Part shown: positions 12,301-25,600 of the stretch, one piece after another
How the letters are laid out: every line of letters begins with the position of its first letter
How positions within the stretch are numbered: position 1 is the stretch's first letter
Assembly: GCA_028386065.3 (NCBI GenBank)
Contig: JAKUCV010004208.1
Span: 47,969-111,968 of the forward strand
Length of the DNA: 64,000 nucleotides
From: Turnera subulata
Taxonomy: Eukaryota > Streptophyta > Magnoliopsida > Malpighiales > Passifloraceae
Reading direction: 5' to 3'
Notes under the pieces: model-generated
Database searches by the model: none
Told to the model about the DNA's origin: nothing
The model's input: the letters and a program-made list of their open reading frames with translations, nothing else
Translations under genes and position numbers: made by a program

Positions 12301-13249
12301 ATCTGTCACAAAGCTAAGCATAATAGGAAAACCTACCCTCAACTAAAACAAGTAATGATCTGAAACTGATTGCCCCTAAATCCATGCTGTTCTGATTGTG
12401 CCTACATCCATGTTGTTTTGATTGTGCATTTGTGTTCTGTTTGTAGGCTGCTGGTCTGAATTCAAATGCCGCCAATGTGGATCAATCACAACCCGAAACC
12501 ATCAATATGAATCAATCACAGGCCAATACCACCAATATGGATCAATCACAGGCCAATACCACTAATGTTGACCATATCCCAATACAAACTTCAACGGTTG
12601 CCCCTTCTGTTGGAAGAGGAAGGGGTAGAGTAAGATACAGTGAAAAAAGGAGAGGAAGAGGTCATGCAACAGTTTCTTTACTACCAACTTCAGCTACTAT
12701 TGGCACCCCATCTACAGAACAACATCAGCCCCCTCCGGCCACTGTTGAACATAATGGTATGTTGTACTCAACTAATTACAGCTTTTCTGATGGTCTATGA
12801 ACTAATAATTATATACATGTTGCAATTGCTGAAACAGCTGGTGGAATTGTTGTTCATAAAGAACTGGATGATGAAGCACTTGCTGAAATTGGTGATGACG
12901 TTCTGTCTAGTGTTGCTACTACGGAATTCATCACTCATGGTAGGTGAATACATCATGCAATTATTCAGTTGATTGTTTATTAATTCTTTGCATAACTCAT
13001 TTGGATACTGATGACTTAATTGTTTAATTCATTGTAGATGCCAACTCTAATACTGCAAGTACTGCTATTGGTACTGGCGTTGGTCTTAATGCAGAAGGTC
13101 AATCACAACAGACAACAATGCAAGATAAACCAAATATCCCAAGGCCTTCTCACAAGACAGCAAGTGAGAAGATTCTGACAAGGTCAAGCACAGTTGCGTT
13201 TGGAAGATGCACAGGAGTCAATAAGGCACCAAAAGAAAGAAGACAGTAG
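9334..13249 (+). pseudogene. MULE-1 transposase gene (PB1-like / MULE DDE / SWIM), frameshifted
   Basis: The product would be a MuDR-class transposase. In order: a PB1-like start (9334: MYHIGGQFV, then SDGDLDEAGFMTFRAWC); an acidic linker (9780-10400); the Mutator DNA-binding domain with CPWRLHVSTHG (~10710); the MULE core with the first catalytic Asp in VVGLDGCFFKG (~11125) and the second in TFISDQQK (~11330); a SWIM zinc finger CSCRGWDLTGIPCAHA (~11990-12040); and a C-terminal exon with three ~10-residue repeats (MDQSQANTTN) and RGRGR. Introns fit GT-AG at 10572 to ~10666, ~11349-11434, ~12353-12447 and 12942-13036. Breaks: single-base shifts near 9475, 10845 and 11200, in-frame stops near 11550 and 11610, and TAG at 12247. 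A late zinc knuckle (~12288) has Tyr where the last Cys is expected. Confidence 0.85.
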
Positions 13250-13354
13250 ATAATTGTTGTGGCCTGGACGCAAAGAAGAAGAACAATTGAATGCCCTTCA
13301 ATATGTTGTTTCGATGCTCTTTCACAAAGCAAAGATGTAGCTCCAATGCCCTCA

Positions 13355-13540
13355 TGTTTTGTTTTTGAAAAGCAATGAACATGTGTGTGCTGTAATGAAT
13401 ATGTATTTTGATCATGACTTGTCAATGACTTAGTGTGTGCCCTCAGCTTTTGTAATGACTTTGACTGTGCCATCAGCCTTAGTGAATGACTTTGTTATTT
13501 TGTTTTTGAAAAGCAGTGAACATGTGTGTGCTGTAATGAT
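13355..13540 (+). repeat. Short direct repeat near the MULE-1 transposase 3' end
   Basis: A ~40-bp phrase (GTTTTTGAAAAGCARTGAAC, then ATGTGTGTGCTGTAATGA) occurs at ~13357-13397 and again at ~13500-13540. The intervening sequence also carries repeated AATGACTTTG phrases. This is likely a local duplication in the 3' UTR. Confidence 0.8.
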
Positions 13541-13795
13541 GTACCTCTTTTATCTTTGTGAATTTCCCAAACTATTTACAATGAACACATGAACACATTA
13601 CACCCAAAGAAGAAGATAGATACCATACTAACAACAATGGCATAAATTTTCTAGAACAAACCCAGATTTTTGGCCACACATCAAACAAACCCAGAATTTG
13701 GCCATACATCAAACAACCCTAGAATTTCCCAATCCCAAACCTAGAACTTGACAGAACATCACACAAACCTCCAATTTCCCCATACAACCAAAACC

Positions 13796-14470
13796 TCATA
13801 CAAGGCATTCATAAAAATAACACCCATAAAAAAAATGCATTAACAAAGTAATTGCCATGATTGAATAGTCTAAACAATGGCTTCTACGCTTTTGACAACG
13901 TGCTAACTCTTCTTCTACCTTCAATTTTTGCAACAACATAGTATCCCACTCCTCTTCTTCTTTTATTTTCTGCAACAACACAGTATCCCGCTCCTCTTCT
14001 ACCTTCTTCTTCTCTAGAAGCAGTGCATCACGACATGATGTAAGCATCGAATTCTCTGCCTTCAACTCCTTCAAAGAACCCACCAACCTGTCACTACCCA
14101 GCACATGGTTGCGGACCTCAACCTCTAATCTTTGATTTACCTCGTACAACTCTCGCTCCCTATCCCGCAATCCCCTAATAACATCTCCAACCCATCAACA
14201 AATGTCCGGGTCTATAAAGAGGAAAAACTTACATGCATTACACTTGTGGAACCTCATCCCGGGATGCAGGTCTGTCCATGAAATCCATCGCCCCGTCTTC
14301 AGGCCGCATAAACAAACTATGTCAACACCTTTATAGTTGAAATCCGGACTCTGCCTCCCAACTGAAGTGATGCGCTTCGATAGAGGCCTCTGCTTCTGCT
14401 TCCTTGCCAGACGTGATGACGATGGTGAACTCGTGGATGATGTTGACGATGACGAACCCGTGGAGGACAT
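13796..14470 (-). pseudogene. MULE-1 accessory gene: GRF zinc finger, coiled coil, C-terminal membrane segment
   Basis: The Ser-rich start is followed by a GRF-type zinc finger: CLCGLKTGRWISWTDLHPG, then RFHKC and CKFFLFID. After one in-frame TGA (14195-14197) the same frame continues as a charged coiled coil (RDRERELYEVNQRLEVEV, EEERDTVLLQKIKEEEEWD) and ends with a hydrophobic segment (ITLLMHFFYGCYFYECL). This layout matches the plant family often annotated as At4g04775-like, which is frequent in MULE neighbourhoods. Its role in transposition is not known to me. Because the frame is unbroken on both sides of a single stop, I treat this as one gene with a recent nonsense change. Readthrough or an unrecognised small intron is the alternative. 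It sits inside the right TIR and faces the transposase gene. Confidence 0.75.
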
Positions 14471-14666
14471 CTCAATTAGGGGGAGAAGGGGGGAGAATAA
14501 TTACATCTCAGTGAAGAGAAGGGCGAGAAGGCGAATGGGAAAAGTGAAGGGAGAGAAGGCGAATGGGAGAAGTGAAGGGCGACGTGAGAGAAGGGGAAGG
14601 GGAACGGGAATTGATGTTAGGGTTCTAAATTGGTGAATTTATGGGGTTTAAATAAACCAAAGACCC

Positions 14667-15042
14667 AACGGTTAGATTTTTTTTTAAAAGAAGAAAAAAT
14701 GAAATGGGTGGGCGGGTTCACTGGTGCATATCGGGCGGGTTTTCGAGTAACGGGGCGGGTTTCGGGTTGGTATGGTACTGTACCAAGGTCGGGGCAGTCT
14801 GTGGGGCCCACTAATCCAACGTGTCAACCCACGTTATCAAAACGGTGTAGTCTCAACTCGAAACGACGTCGTTTTGGCGCGGCTCAGAGAGCCCAAAATC
14901 GGGCAGCCCGCCACGTCGGCAGATGCCTGACCGAGGGACTATGACTCGCCTGCTCACTTAAAGTCGGAGTACGTGACCGTCCAAACAGAAAGTCAGGGAC
15001 CCAAATTGGCCAAAACGTTAAACATCGGGTACCGTAAAACCC
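14667..15042 (-). repeat. Right terminal inverted repeat of MULE-1
   Basis: Reverse complement of the left arm, ending GTAAAACCC directly before the TGACTATAAA duplication. ORFs through this arm mirror those in the left arm and are not genes. Confidence 0.88.
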
Positions 15043-15052
15043 TGACTATAAA

Positions 15053-16150
15053 CAAGTTTGTCTATACTTGTCAGCTGAAACAATTACTAAAATGGTGGAG
15101 GAAAATGTTCCAACCAAAATCTTCGATGATGATCCCAAGTGGGCATGTAGTCGGTAAATTGGCTTGTGTATCACGGACAACAATCTGATTGTCCATTTCA
15201 AAAAAACACCCAGATCAGTTGCAACTATTTTGCCATACCAAGATCATGACGAGCAACATAAGCCTGTAGTGCGTCCACAAATTTGTCTATACTCACAAAG
15301 TCAAGCATGTGTCTTAATATGTATCACTGACAAATATAAATCGGAGATATGTTTTCTTTCTTGTTTTCAAGAATAATTGTGTGAATTTTTAAAATATTAT
15401 ATTAGCATTTTATTCTAAAATATTATGTGTGTCTAAAAAAATTAAGAATATTATGTTAGAGTTTTGTTTTCTCATTATGACCAAACAAATTTTGATCGAA
15501 TCGTACTAAATTACAAACTAGTGTGGCCAAAAATTTTAAAAGTCAAAACAAAAATAGGACTAAACTAAATAACTCTATTTTGGAACACTATGATTGATAT
15601 GTCTCTAGCTATTATGTGGAGGAAGTTTATGCTTCTACAGTATTCAAAAATTAAAAAAATAGATTTAATTGGTTTTCCAAATAATGTTTTAGACTTTATA
15701 GTGTTTAAAAATGGAAATTCTCATTCAAGTGATTTCCAATCTTGGCCAAGATGATTTTTAAATTATGTAATTTAGACTATAGTATAATGTTTCATTCATA
15801 ACACTCAAATAGTGATAGGTCAAATTAAGTTAAAAAGCAAGTCCATAAATTATAGGCATGCCCATAAATTTTGATGTTGGTATTCAGCGTTGCAATTCTT
15901 TTTTTGGATAAATATATATTTCCATTCAATGTCGCAATATATACTATTGAAGAAAAAAATTATAAATGAATTATCTTTTTACCTTAGTTTGATACGTAAT
16001 TAAATTATTTTAAAAAATTAAAAAAATATGTAAATGTATATTGTTTCCCGTTTGCAAAGCACTTTGCCTCTTTTTCTTTTTCTTTTTCTTTTTCTTTTTG
16101 TTTTTTCTTAAATCTTTTTTCTAGGTCAAGCTTGGCTGCGCGCCAATTCA
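15053..16150. other. AT-rich intergenic DNA upstream of the GTF3C6-like gene
   Basis: No gene is recognised. A CTTTTT-type pyrimidine tract lies at 16070-16100, shortly before the inferred transcribed region. It may be part of the promoter, but no TATA box or start site can be assigned with confidence. Confidence 0.5.
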
Positions 16151-16401
16151 ATTAACCTATTAAACCCCTAATATTAATCCAATCCAGCAATGTCTCTCTT
16201 GTCCTCCGATCTCCTCCGTCTGCGTCGATAGTCTCCCCTGCCGTTGCTTGTTTGCCTCGCCGCTGCGGTGTCTCTTAGTCCTCTCCCTTTGCTTCGCGGC
16301 AGTTGCAGGCTTTCAGCTACCTTCCTTTGAGGCTTTGACTCCGCCCCGGCGCCACCACTATTCTTCGTCTGATCGCCCTCTCCTGCTCCTACCCTTCCTC
16401 A

Positions 16402-17254
16402 ATGCAACCAACCCTGCTCAGGTCCGTCCTCTCTTATACTTCCCTATTATGCAAGCCGACCAATCAAAGTGGGTGTCTTTCTTTATCTGGAGTGTCTGGT
16501 TTTTATTTTGTTCTAACATTTCTGCTGCCAAAGTGTGAGCGTGGTCGATGCTTTCCTAGATATGATGTTCGAGTTGTTTTTGGTCATCCTGCAGCTTGCT
16601 TTCGTAGGAGTTGTGGAAAAGAATCAAAGTACTAAATCTGTTTTCTATACGACTCAATCCTAAAAAAAATGCACCCAGCAATGAGGCAGAGGCAGCACTG
16701 CTGGGTGTATTTTTTTTTTCTAATGTTGGACCAAAGGGTTTATGACAATGATCATGAGATTCTAAATAACAACATGGACGTTTATGCTGACATGATTATT
16801 ATGTGATTGTATATTTGACATAACGGTCATGAGTTTGCATAGAATTGCACTAACAAAATAATTTTCACAATTTGCTTCATGTTCTTGAAAATTTTGCTCG
16901 AGCACTTGTGATTTCTGCTTGCAAAAAAATAAAATAAAATTTTATGATATGTGGATATCCTAGATCCATCCAAAACATCTGAGTTTTTTTCCCCCTGTTC
17001 ATGGATATCCGGAAATCCATAAGCTCAGTTCCGAAATATGGATATCCAACAGTCTAGAATGGGATGGATATCCATAAAACGAAGTCTGAAATATTTGAGC
17101 TTTGTTCTGAAAATGGCATTTGCAATGGAGACTGTTATGTGCTCATTCATCATTTCAATCTCTTTTATATCTCTTGGCTGACATAAATTTTTATAACAGA
17201 TTGGTTAGTTAATTGTATAAAGTGTCTTGCTTTGTCCTCAGTCAGTGGATCTGA
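16402..17254 (+). promoter_or_regulatory. Spliced 5' UTR with a 10-codon upstream ORF overlapping the main start
   Basis: A GT-AG intron from 16422 to 17241 joins CTGCTCAG to TCAGTGGATCTGATGG. In the spliced RNA, an ATG at 16402 reads ten codons and stops at a TGA (17252-17254) whose last A is the first base of the main ATG (17254-17256). This stop-start overlap (TGATG) would suit reinitiation. It rests on the splice prediction. Confidence 0.5.
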
Positions 17255-18728
17255 TGGAGGCAAATTTGGCGGGCCACAATGGCCATCAAGAAACTGTAGT
17301 GGAATCAGCAGAAGAAGAATATGTACTTCTTGATCTTGATGATGTTGCTGAGCAAGTTGACATCCCACCCAATGCCCCTTATGTCCTTTCTGTACGTTTT
17401 CATTCCCTTCTCCTCAGACTTGCGTTAGTTGTTTGCTCTCCTGCCTGTCCTATCTATCTACACTTTCCTTGGAAATTTCCCCACTTTGTGTTTCTTATTA
17501 GTTTCATAGGCAAACCGCTCCTTACCGTTAGTAGTCTCATGTGTGGCTGATTTGTTGGTTGTAGGGTCTGGATACGCTGGAGCCAATACTGACTATAGAT
17601 GACAAAATAAAGCTGGTGAGTTGTATATATCCTCCTAGAACTTCTTCTTTTGGTTCTGAGCTACTTAATTGTTCTATGTTCTCATTGAGCATGCCTGAAG
17701 GTGCTTGCCATTCCCCCAATTAGATGGTAAGTTAGACTGAAGGATTAATGGTAAACCTAAATATTTTGCATGGTTGGTGGTCTCTCTTTTTTCACAGATT
17801 GGACGTTATGAGGAAACAATCGGGACGTGCTTTGTTTTCTCAGAAGAAGGTGAGCTTGCTTTTTAGTTACCTTTCTCATGCCCTTACATGAAGTATCACC
17901 CATTTGACCTGAAGATGGGAGATTAAACTTGTTCCAAAACGACGCTCTAGCCTCATTTTATCTCCTTGATACCATATTTGATTATATGGAAAGATTGGAG
18001 TAGATTGAACAATTTGCTGTTTTGGTTTATTTCTTGTCTGTCACAGCATGAAAAATAGTTTACTGAATGAGTCCATTGCACAACAAAAGTTGGATGCCAT
18101 TTGGTGATGAAATGACCTTCTGGATGACCGGATGTGTACCTTATAATAAATATATATACTTTACAATATAAATGTGGGCCCTGTTGCCATAATTTGGCTG
18201 AGTATCATATATACTGTGACGGAGGACTTTGTATTTGCCCCAAATTGAGACGCATTTCTTTTGCTTGATATTAAATGGGTGAATTTCTTTGAATTTAGCA
18301 ACAGATTGAAATTCTTCCCATTATTTATTTTGTTGCTGTTCCAAGTGCATGCTAGGTGCTTATAATGATTGAACTTGGTTGATAGTACAATTTATGGGAC
18401 AGCTTAATTCCTTTCTATATGCAGTTTTCTGAAGTTCTAATTTATTTCTCTCTGGTTACTCGGTTTTCATGGTGCATCTTTCCAGATAGATGAATTTGTC
18501 ATATGATACTTTTATGCTAACACTGATGTCTTTGCAGAAGTTCTGCCTGTGGGTCAAGAAGAAACAGGACCCTCAGAAGCAAGCCTTTTTAAAGGTAAAT
18601 GCATAGTGGATCCAAACCAACCATCTACCAAGCAACTGAAAACAGTTGCACGCCTTCATAAAATCCTGAAGTTTAGACTGTTATTGGATGATGACATTCA
18701 AGATGAGAAAATGGAAGCAAATACTTGA
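17254..18728 (+). CDS. GTF3C6: General transcription factor 3C polypeptide 6-like (TFIIIC tau55-related)
   Basis: Four coding exons, 17254-17391, 17565-17615, 17798-17849 and 18538-18728, join in frame to 143 codons. All introns are GT-AG. The product starts MEANLAGHNG and carries the TFIIIC_sub6 (tau55 barrel) signature across the junctions: EEEYVLLDLDDV, PNAPYVLS, GLDTLEPILTIDDKIKL, IGRYEETIGTCFVF. In this family the barrel joins the TFIIIC complex, which recruits RNA polymerase III to tRNA and 5S genes in the nucleus. The start was chosen because exon 2 has the first in-frame ATG and the upstream frame has none. The last exon could instead use a donor at ~18592 (AAG|GTAAAT), but reading through gives a further conserved-looking KFRLLLDDD stretch. 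The gene is convergent with the LRR gene and reads as intact. Confidence 0.85.
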
Positions 18729-19675
18729 AATTGATGAAAGGTGGACTCTCTGCCTGGAGTTTTATGTAATTATATGGAGATGTCAGTTCATAGTACCAAA
18801 GCCACTCCTCTTTTCTCAACTCCCTTTCCTTTTAGTCTCGGCTCGAAGTGGCAGATTCCTTTCTCTCAACATTATTGGGAGTAATTAAAAAATGAATCCA
18901 CAATGCGACCCACAATTATCAAACACCTTCTGTCATCGAACTAGGTGGGATGGTATCTGGGTTAAATCTCTGTTAGGGAAGGTGATAGTGGGCATAGATT
19001 CACTGGTGAGCCAGTCTCAGAGGGGATGCTTTGCACATAGTGTTGCTCGCTCTTAGAAGTTTCTGGGATTAGACTAGACTAGAGTTGAATATAGATGTAG
19101 TTGTTGGTGCGCTATTGCAAGAACATGTATTGACAACGTGTTTGTGCTGCCGCTCTCGGCGATTTAATATTTAAGTTATTTTGCTTTTCCAGTTTAGAAC
19201 TTTCTTTAACCAAGACAGAATCTTTCTCGTTGCAAGTTAATACAAACTCTTGAACTATTCTAAAAGTTAACCCCAGTGCAAAAATGATGTTATGGTGATT
19301 TGATCCACGAGCTACCATGCTAATTCCTGCAGTAGGTAAATGAGGTTCTATTCTGATTTCCAATTGCTGACCATATCAGCTCGTCATTCTGGCGCACTTA
19401 TGCATCTCGCCATTTTTGAGACTGGGTTCAGAAAGTTGCAGAAAGCAAAAGAAGAAATACAATGGTATAACGTGTATCTGTTGAAACGTGTACATATAAA
19501 AATATTTATTAATTATTTTTGAAGCAATATGCATGTTCCAGGACACACTTAAGCATCACGCTATTCAACAATATACGTATATTACAACATGTCACAATGC
19601 AAGCAGCAGGTCGGCCCGTTTCCGATCAAGTTTCCAAACAAAACCCAGGTTGAGAGAGCCATATCATTAGTCCGC
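18729..19675. other. Convergent 3' flank between the two host genes
   Basis: This holds the 3' UTRs of both genes. Some short ORFs are present but none looks real. No transposon boundary is recognised here. Confidence 0.5.
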
Positions 19676-22600
19676 CTACTGCTCTGGAAGTTTGTCCTTG
19701 AGATACTTCAGCACAGCTTTCGTTCCTTTTTCTAAAATCGGCCTCCGGATGCTGTGGAAAAGTAGATACAAGAAAAAAAATAAGGATGGGGATTGAAATC
19801 ATCCCAGTGGTAGGTCCGTTCTATTCAAATGAGGGAAGATGATAAGAAAAAGAAGGGCCAACATGTAAATATTTACGACAATGTATTCGTATTCCTTGGT
19901 CAGCTATTTTGACACGTTATATGATCAAGAGCTATCAGGGCTTTATTTAGCCTTCTTGAAACTTTATGGAGATGGAGAAAGTAAAACATAACTAACAAGT
20001 AGTCCTGAGGAAACTAAAACTTCTAGAGTTTCCTTATCAGATATTCTGCGTTTTAATGAATATATATGTTCTTAACAAATATTTTTCTTCAAAATTTGTA
20101 GTCTACTGCCATGAAGTTTCCTTTCTGATATATAAATGAAGGTATCTCCTTCAGGCTTCAATATCAAGCCATCTAACCATGAAGCATGAACCGACATTCA
20201 GTACATAAATAACAGGAATCACTTTCCAGTACAACACAAAACTGAGAATGGCAGAACAGCAGCTAGTAGGTCTTAAATAGAGAAGCAATCGGAAGCATTG
20301 ATAGAACAATTTTACAAAGTAGATAAAAAAAACATGAGACAAAGAGCTGCAAAAGCAAAAACTACGATACCTTCTTAGCGGATTTCCGTCCAGTCTCAAA
20401 GCCTGTAGGCTTGGTTCAAGCAACCCCTGATAAGACAAGATTTCATCTCATACAAAGTTAGTATATTAACTTCTAGTCCAAACTTAATTAAATGATTGAT
20501 TTAAGATCTAAATTTTGAATAACGAGAGTGTTAGTAAAGCAACAATTGGACTGTTAGTACAAGGCAAGTTGCCTTTTTTATCATAATAATTCTCCACTTC
20601 TCCGAGATTCTAAGCTCCCCATAACTTATTTTGTCAGTAGCAAGCACCTAACTCACTATCCCAAGTTAAACTAGCGACAGGTTCTCATAAGGATCATGTC
20701 GTACAAAAAGAACAAAAAAGAGGATCATGATGCACACTCAAGGAGACATAATAATATGAGAGATCCTACAGCTAGTACAAGTTTTCTACATTTGTTATTT
20801 GAGTTCTCCACTAATTTTGTCAAAAAAGTAGGCAACTATATGAAACTCATTTTAACTTCCAGCAGTGAAATGTAAGGATTGACCTGCCATCGAACACAAG
20901 ATTATGTAAATGGAAGAGGCAAAAATCAGGGCATCGAATTCTAACCAACTCTGGTGGAAGTGCAGAAATATTATTGTCAGATATATCAAGCTCCGTGAGA
21001 GAAGTGAGATATTTAATTCCCTGCACGAACAATTAACACGTCAAGAACATGGTGATAGTCAATTGGGTCGCAATAAAAAATAACCAAGAGAATTAGAGTC
21101 GATGCAAACAAAGCAATTACTCTTTAAACGGACTTGGGAGTGAGAAGTTCTTATTTGACGGTGAATATCAAACTAGTTCAGCAAGAAAAGGGCTTCTTGC
21201 TTATAATTTGGTCCCATTGCCTCCATAATTCATTTAAAAGGATAGGAATTATTGTTTACAAAGAGGAGAAAACATACTGAAAGAAAGAAACTTTCAACAT
21301 TTTCCAAATCAAAAATTGGAATTTCCTTACTTCAATATTTGGTTTCATCATTCCTCAAAAAAAAAAAAAAATTGGTTTCATCAGAATAGAATATTACCTC
21401 TGGTATTGTACTAAGAGAATTTTGGCTTAAGTCAAGGAATTGCAGTTCCTGTAACTGCAATATATCCGATGGAAATTCCCGTAATTGAATGTGTCTGTCA
21501 AACGAATCGCAACACAACGAAACAGTATTGGAGGAAGTACTAACATTTACAAACATTACAGCATGATCATACTGTAATAGACGCAAACAGATGTAGTGTT
21601 CATGTCATAACTTCAACCCAACTGACCTCAAGCGAAGCTCCTTCAAATGTGGTAAGCTTGAAAATTTTGGATGCTCAGGCAATGCAGCTGGATTACCACT
21701 TAGATCCAGAACCTGGAGCATTGAAACAGCCTGAAACCCATCTGATGGAATCTACAGATCCAGTAAAATATTGAAGTAGTCAGATCACAATAAATACACA
21801 AAATGAAAAATTGAAAACCTTCTTAGAAAATATGAAGCACATGGGCCAAGTATAGGATAGTGAGATCATGATCATCCTAATGAGTATAGGCCTATGAAAC
21901 TTGTACATTTTTTATATGCACAAAAGGGTAAGTGTCTGCTTGGATCTGAACACAATCTTCATTCCAACCTTACACAAGACGCATCATAAGCTACAAATCT
22001 TAACAAGCAGATACGCATTTAAAAGAAACAAAAATGGTAGAAGGTTCCAAAAATATCTTCATTACATGTCTTACATAGACATCTGCGACACCTACAAACT
22101 TCGGCTTAAAGGGGTCAACAGAAGACAATGGATAACATACACGTTATGACCATTAGAATCTTTGATCATGTCAATTCCCTACCCCAGATACAAGCAAGCA
22201 CCGACATTGGGCATCAAAGGCTGAGTTGGAACTCTAGACAACCCCTGATAGTTACTTGAAATAAATCTAGCAGCATATTATTATACGATCTGAACTTGAA
22301 TGCATGAATCTGATAGAAAGAGAATCAATGAATAACAAATAATAACAGATGAAAATATACTCTTAAACCTCAAAACTGTTGCACAAATCCGTCCTAACCA
22401 TTTCATGTTTATAAAGCATCATTTTGTTTCCTGTTGATCATGGGAATCACAAACCAGATGTCTCTCACCAGTTTTAGAGCATTATTGTCCAGCTTCAGGC
22501 ACAAAAGATTGGGAAGTGACTTCAGTATTGCACCAGGCCAATCATTAATCTTGTTTCTGGATAAAACCAAGGTCTGCAGTATAGGCAAATGTTGAATGAG

Positions 22601-25600
22601 AACCGTCTGAGATTATTAAAGAACAAGTGCCTATATGTAAGCCCTACTCTGGCCAATAGGGCCCCAGCTAAGCCAATCAGTGATTGGTTATTTATGATTT
22701 AAACACCAAAAGAGGTGTATAATTACAACTGATTGCCAAAACATTATAGGCTACAAGCCAATAGAACAAACCAACCACATAAAATACCATTCCCTTTGTC
22801 CCACTCAAGCTGGCATTTTAGCTTAAGGCACAAGAATTAAGAATATGATTAGATTGTATTCCATTAAAAAATATATATTTCAACTATCTAAACTACCCTG
22901 GTTTTAATAGCACGTGAGGGGTGAAAGATAAAGATTAGTACAGATAATTAAGATGGGAAAAATTTGGAAAAAGGTATTTGAAGCTATCTTGTGTTGGAGA
23001 AAGGCATTTAAAGTTATCTTGAATTTTCAAAGCGCGCAGTTTGAGTGGGACAAAAATTATCTCCTAAAACACCAGCTTGAGTGGGACAAGGGGAGTATCA
23101 AATAACACTAAACAACAAGCATATTCTCCTATAAGCATCCTCACAATAGTCCAAACAAGATTGAGTTGAATTTCATGCTTGAGAGTAAAAAAATAATTTT
23201 GAATGCACAGAATTGATGATGAGCCAACATTCAAGCCCCAAGCTACATCCATTTAATGGTCAATCAGCAGTCAAGTTCCATGAATCAGTATAAAATTACA
23301 GATATAATGTCCCCTGCTAAATGAAATTATTCAAACCCCCAGAATGGAGGCAAACATGATTGTTAAATTACCTGGAGGGAAACACATGATGAGAGTTCAA
23401 CTGGCAACTCCTTGATGGAATTCTTAGAAAGATTAACTTTAGTAATTTCACCCGATTCCCATACTTCTGATGGGACAGAATTCAAACCCAACCCTTCTAA
23501 AGAAAGTTCCTGCATGCCAAAAAGATTAATTCAGGTAAAGGACAAACTCAACATCTTGAAAACCATAAATTCAAAGTGTTTAGGGAGGGATAACAGTATG
23601 CTTACACAGTAACAGAAATGATAGAATATCGATACGCACAGACCAACAATGATGAGAAACTTAGCATTCAGACGAATAACCTAATTTGAATGTCGATAAT
23701 AGAGAGAAGAGGCTAAAGGAACTGGAGGAATAGCCTTTAGTGTTATTTTTATTCCCCTTATTGTAAATTTTGCAGCATTTAACAGATCGAAAGCAGAGAC
23801 CATTGATGATGTAACCTGGTTCTGAGCTGTATTACGATTTCTTTTTTATGATATTGCAGCATCCATTGTTTGATTACCCAAAAAAGTGAAACTTTGCATC
23901 CTTGTTAACAGCATTTGAAGTATTCTAACTGCTCAAATGCATAACGTTAGCACCAAAGGTTGCTGACACATACGTGTATGTGCCGCCTGCTTAAGTTTTA
24001 GTATCCGTATTCTTTAAAGCCTCTTGCTCCATGCATTGAAAACTTTCTACTCAACCATGTAACAAGGGAGGGACAACATCATTTGCCTCCAGGCTATATC
24101 TGACATAGAGGAATTTCAATCGAATAACCTTTTTAACAATTTTAAGCTATAATTTAGCTATTTACTTTCCTTATTAACATATTTCAGTTAATGTCATGAC
24201 ATTCACAATAAAATCTCTCAGGAGAAAGCTGAGAATCAGAAGCAATTAGTTGACTGCAACGAACTACCATCCAAACTGTGCTACATCCATAGCATTTCTA
24301 ACAATAGAATGGGAAAACTTCACAGATATTGAAATGACAGGTACCTTTGAACTAAGAGACAATCGAGATGCCATGGCAATCACATTCTCCTTTGCTGGAG
24401 TTATAGCTTCAGAACCTATAAATTTTAGCATTTCTTATGTGAAGCATACAGAATTAAGTAACACAAACAATGAAGAAGTGGGATCAGGTTATAAGCTGGG
24501 AATTCTGGACAGTACAAGAATGAATGAACAGAGAACTTTAAAAATACTAGACAAATGCAACAAACTTAGTGTACCTGGAAAGATACTATCAAACTAGTGA
24601 GGACGTATACAAATGCAAATAAGACTAGTGAACTTCGAAAGAGACTGTCAAACACCAAATGTAACAAGGATGTACGCACCTTCACTGTCAGAAAGTCTGC
24701 TTCGAAGATGCTTCAATAAAGCAGTTGTAGGTCCAGAAACCAATGAGCTGGTAGACGGGAGTCAAAATATATCACAAATCAGAGTATAAAAAGCGAGCAA
24801 CAATAACAAGAAGAAAAATGCAATGCCACAGACCTTCTAAGAGTTCGCATTGGATTTCCAGTAAGCAAAAGTTTTCTCAAAGTCGTCATCTTGCCTAGAC
24901 AATGAAAAAATTTCAGAGGATACCCATGTACTAGAAGCCAATAGTAAACAAGCAACATTTCTGTGTGCTTTTTAGGTGCCTCAACAAGCCAGCAAAAGAA
25001 TGAAACATGAAGAGAAGTTAGACATTGTCATGAACAGTCAGATGACTTCTGGGGAATCTCCTTGTGCAGCATAGAGCCTTGTGCATATAAAGACAATCAA
25101 AACATTTTTGTGCTCTAAGCAAAAGTATCTCTGTATCTTGTTACGTCTAGCAATGTACAAAAGAAACAAGATTTCCCTTCCAGTCATTTTTACTTTAAAA
25201 TGGCATTCCAAAACAAGGAAAATGAAACAATCCTACTGGCAAACAATCCCACAGCCGTAACTACGGGGATGAAGTACCTTCAACACTTGGAAGATAAACA
25301 GCTATTTCTATCCCCTATTCCAAGAGATAGGCAGAAATGACAATTAAATATCTGATGCAACAAATAATGGCACAATCCCACCTATATCACGTTGACCTAG
25401 TGGTCCATCCTATTAGGCCTATTCTTTTGGAACTATAATCCCATAATAGGACATCCAAAGATAAGGCAACACTCAAAGCCCTTAGATCATTGTCTGCCAT
25501 ACACAAGGTTTAGAATATTGGACCCAACAAGGCCATAATTCAGTTTTGCTACCAACTTACAATTTGCTGACCTTACCAAGCTCTGGGGGCAATCCACTCA

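Larger units (their letters stand above)
8023..15042 (+). mobile_element. Complete Mutator-like element (MULE-1), 7.0 kb
   Basis: The element is bounded by the perfect 10-bp duplication TGACTATAAA at 8013-8022 and 15043-15052. It has long terminal inverted repeats, ~8023-8403 and ~14667-15042, matching along their length with scattered differences. Inside are a transposase-type gene on + (9334-13249) and a GRF zinc-finger gene on - (13796-14470). TSD length, long TIRs, and the PB1-like/MULE/SWIM protein are all as established for plant Mutator-like elements. Both genes carry disabling changes, so the copy is probably not autonomous today. The intact 10-bp TSD suggests the insertion is not ancient. 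Confidence 0.93.

Noticed and set aside
16248..16421. Signal-peptide-like frame upstream of the GTF3C6-like exons
   Set aside because: It has no ATG start. It is in frame with the main ORF after splicing, but the first in-frame ATG is at 17254.
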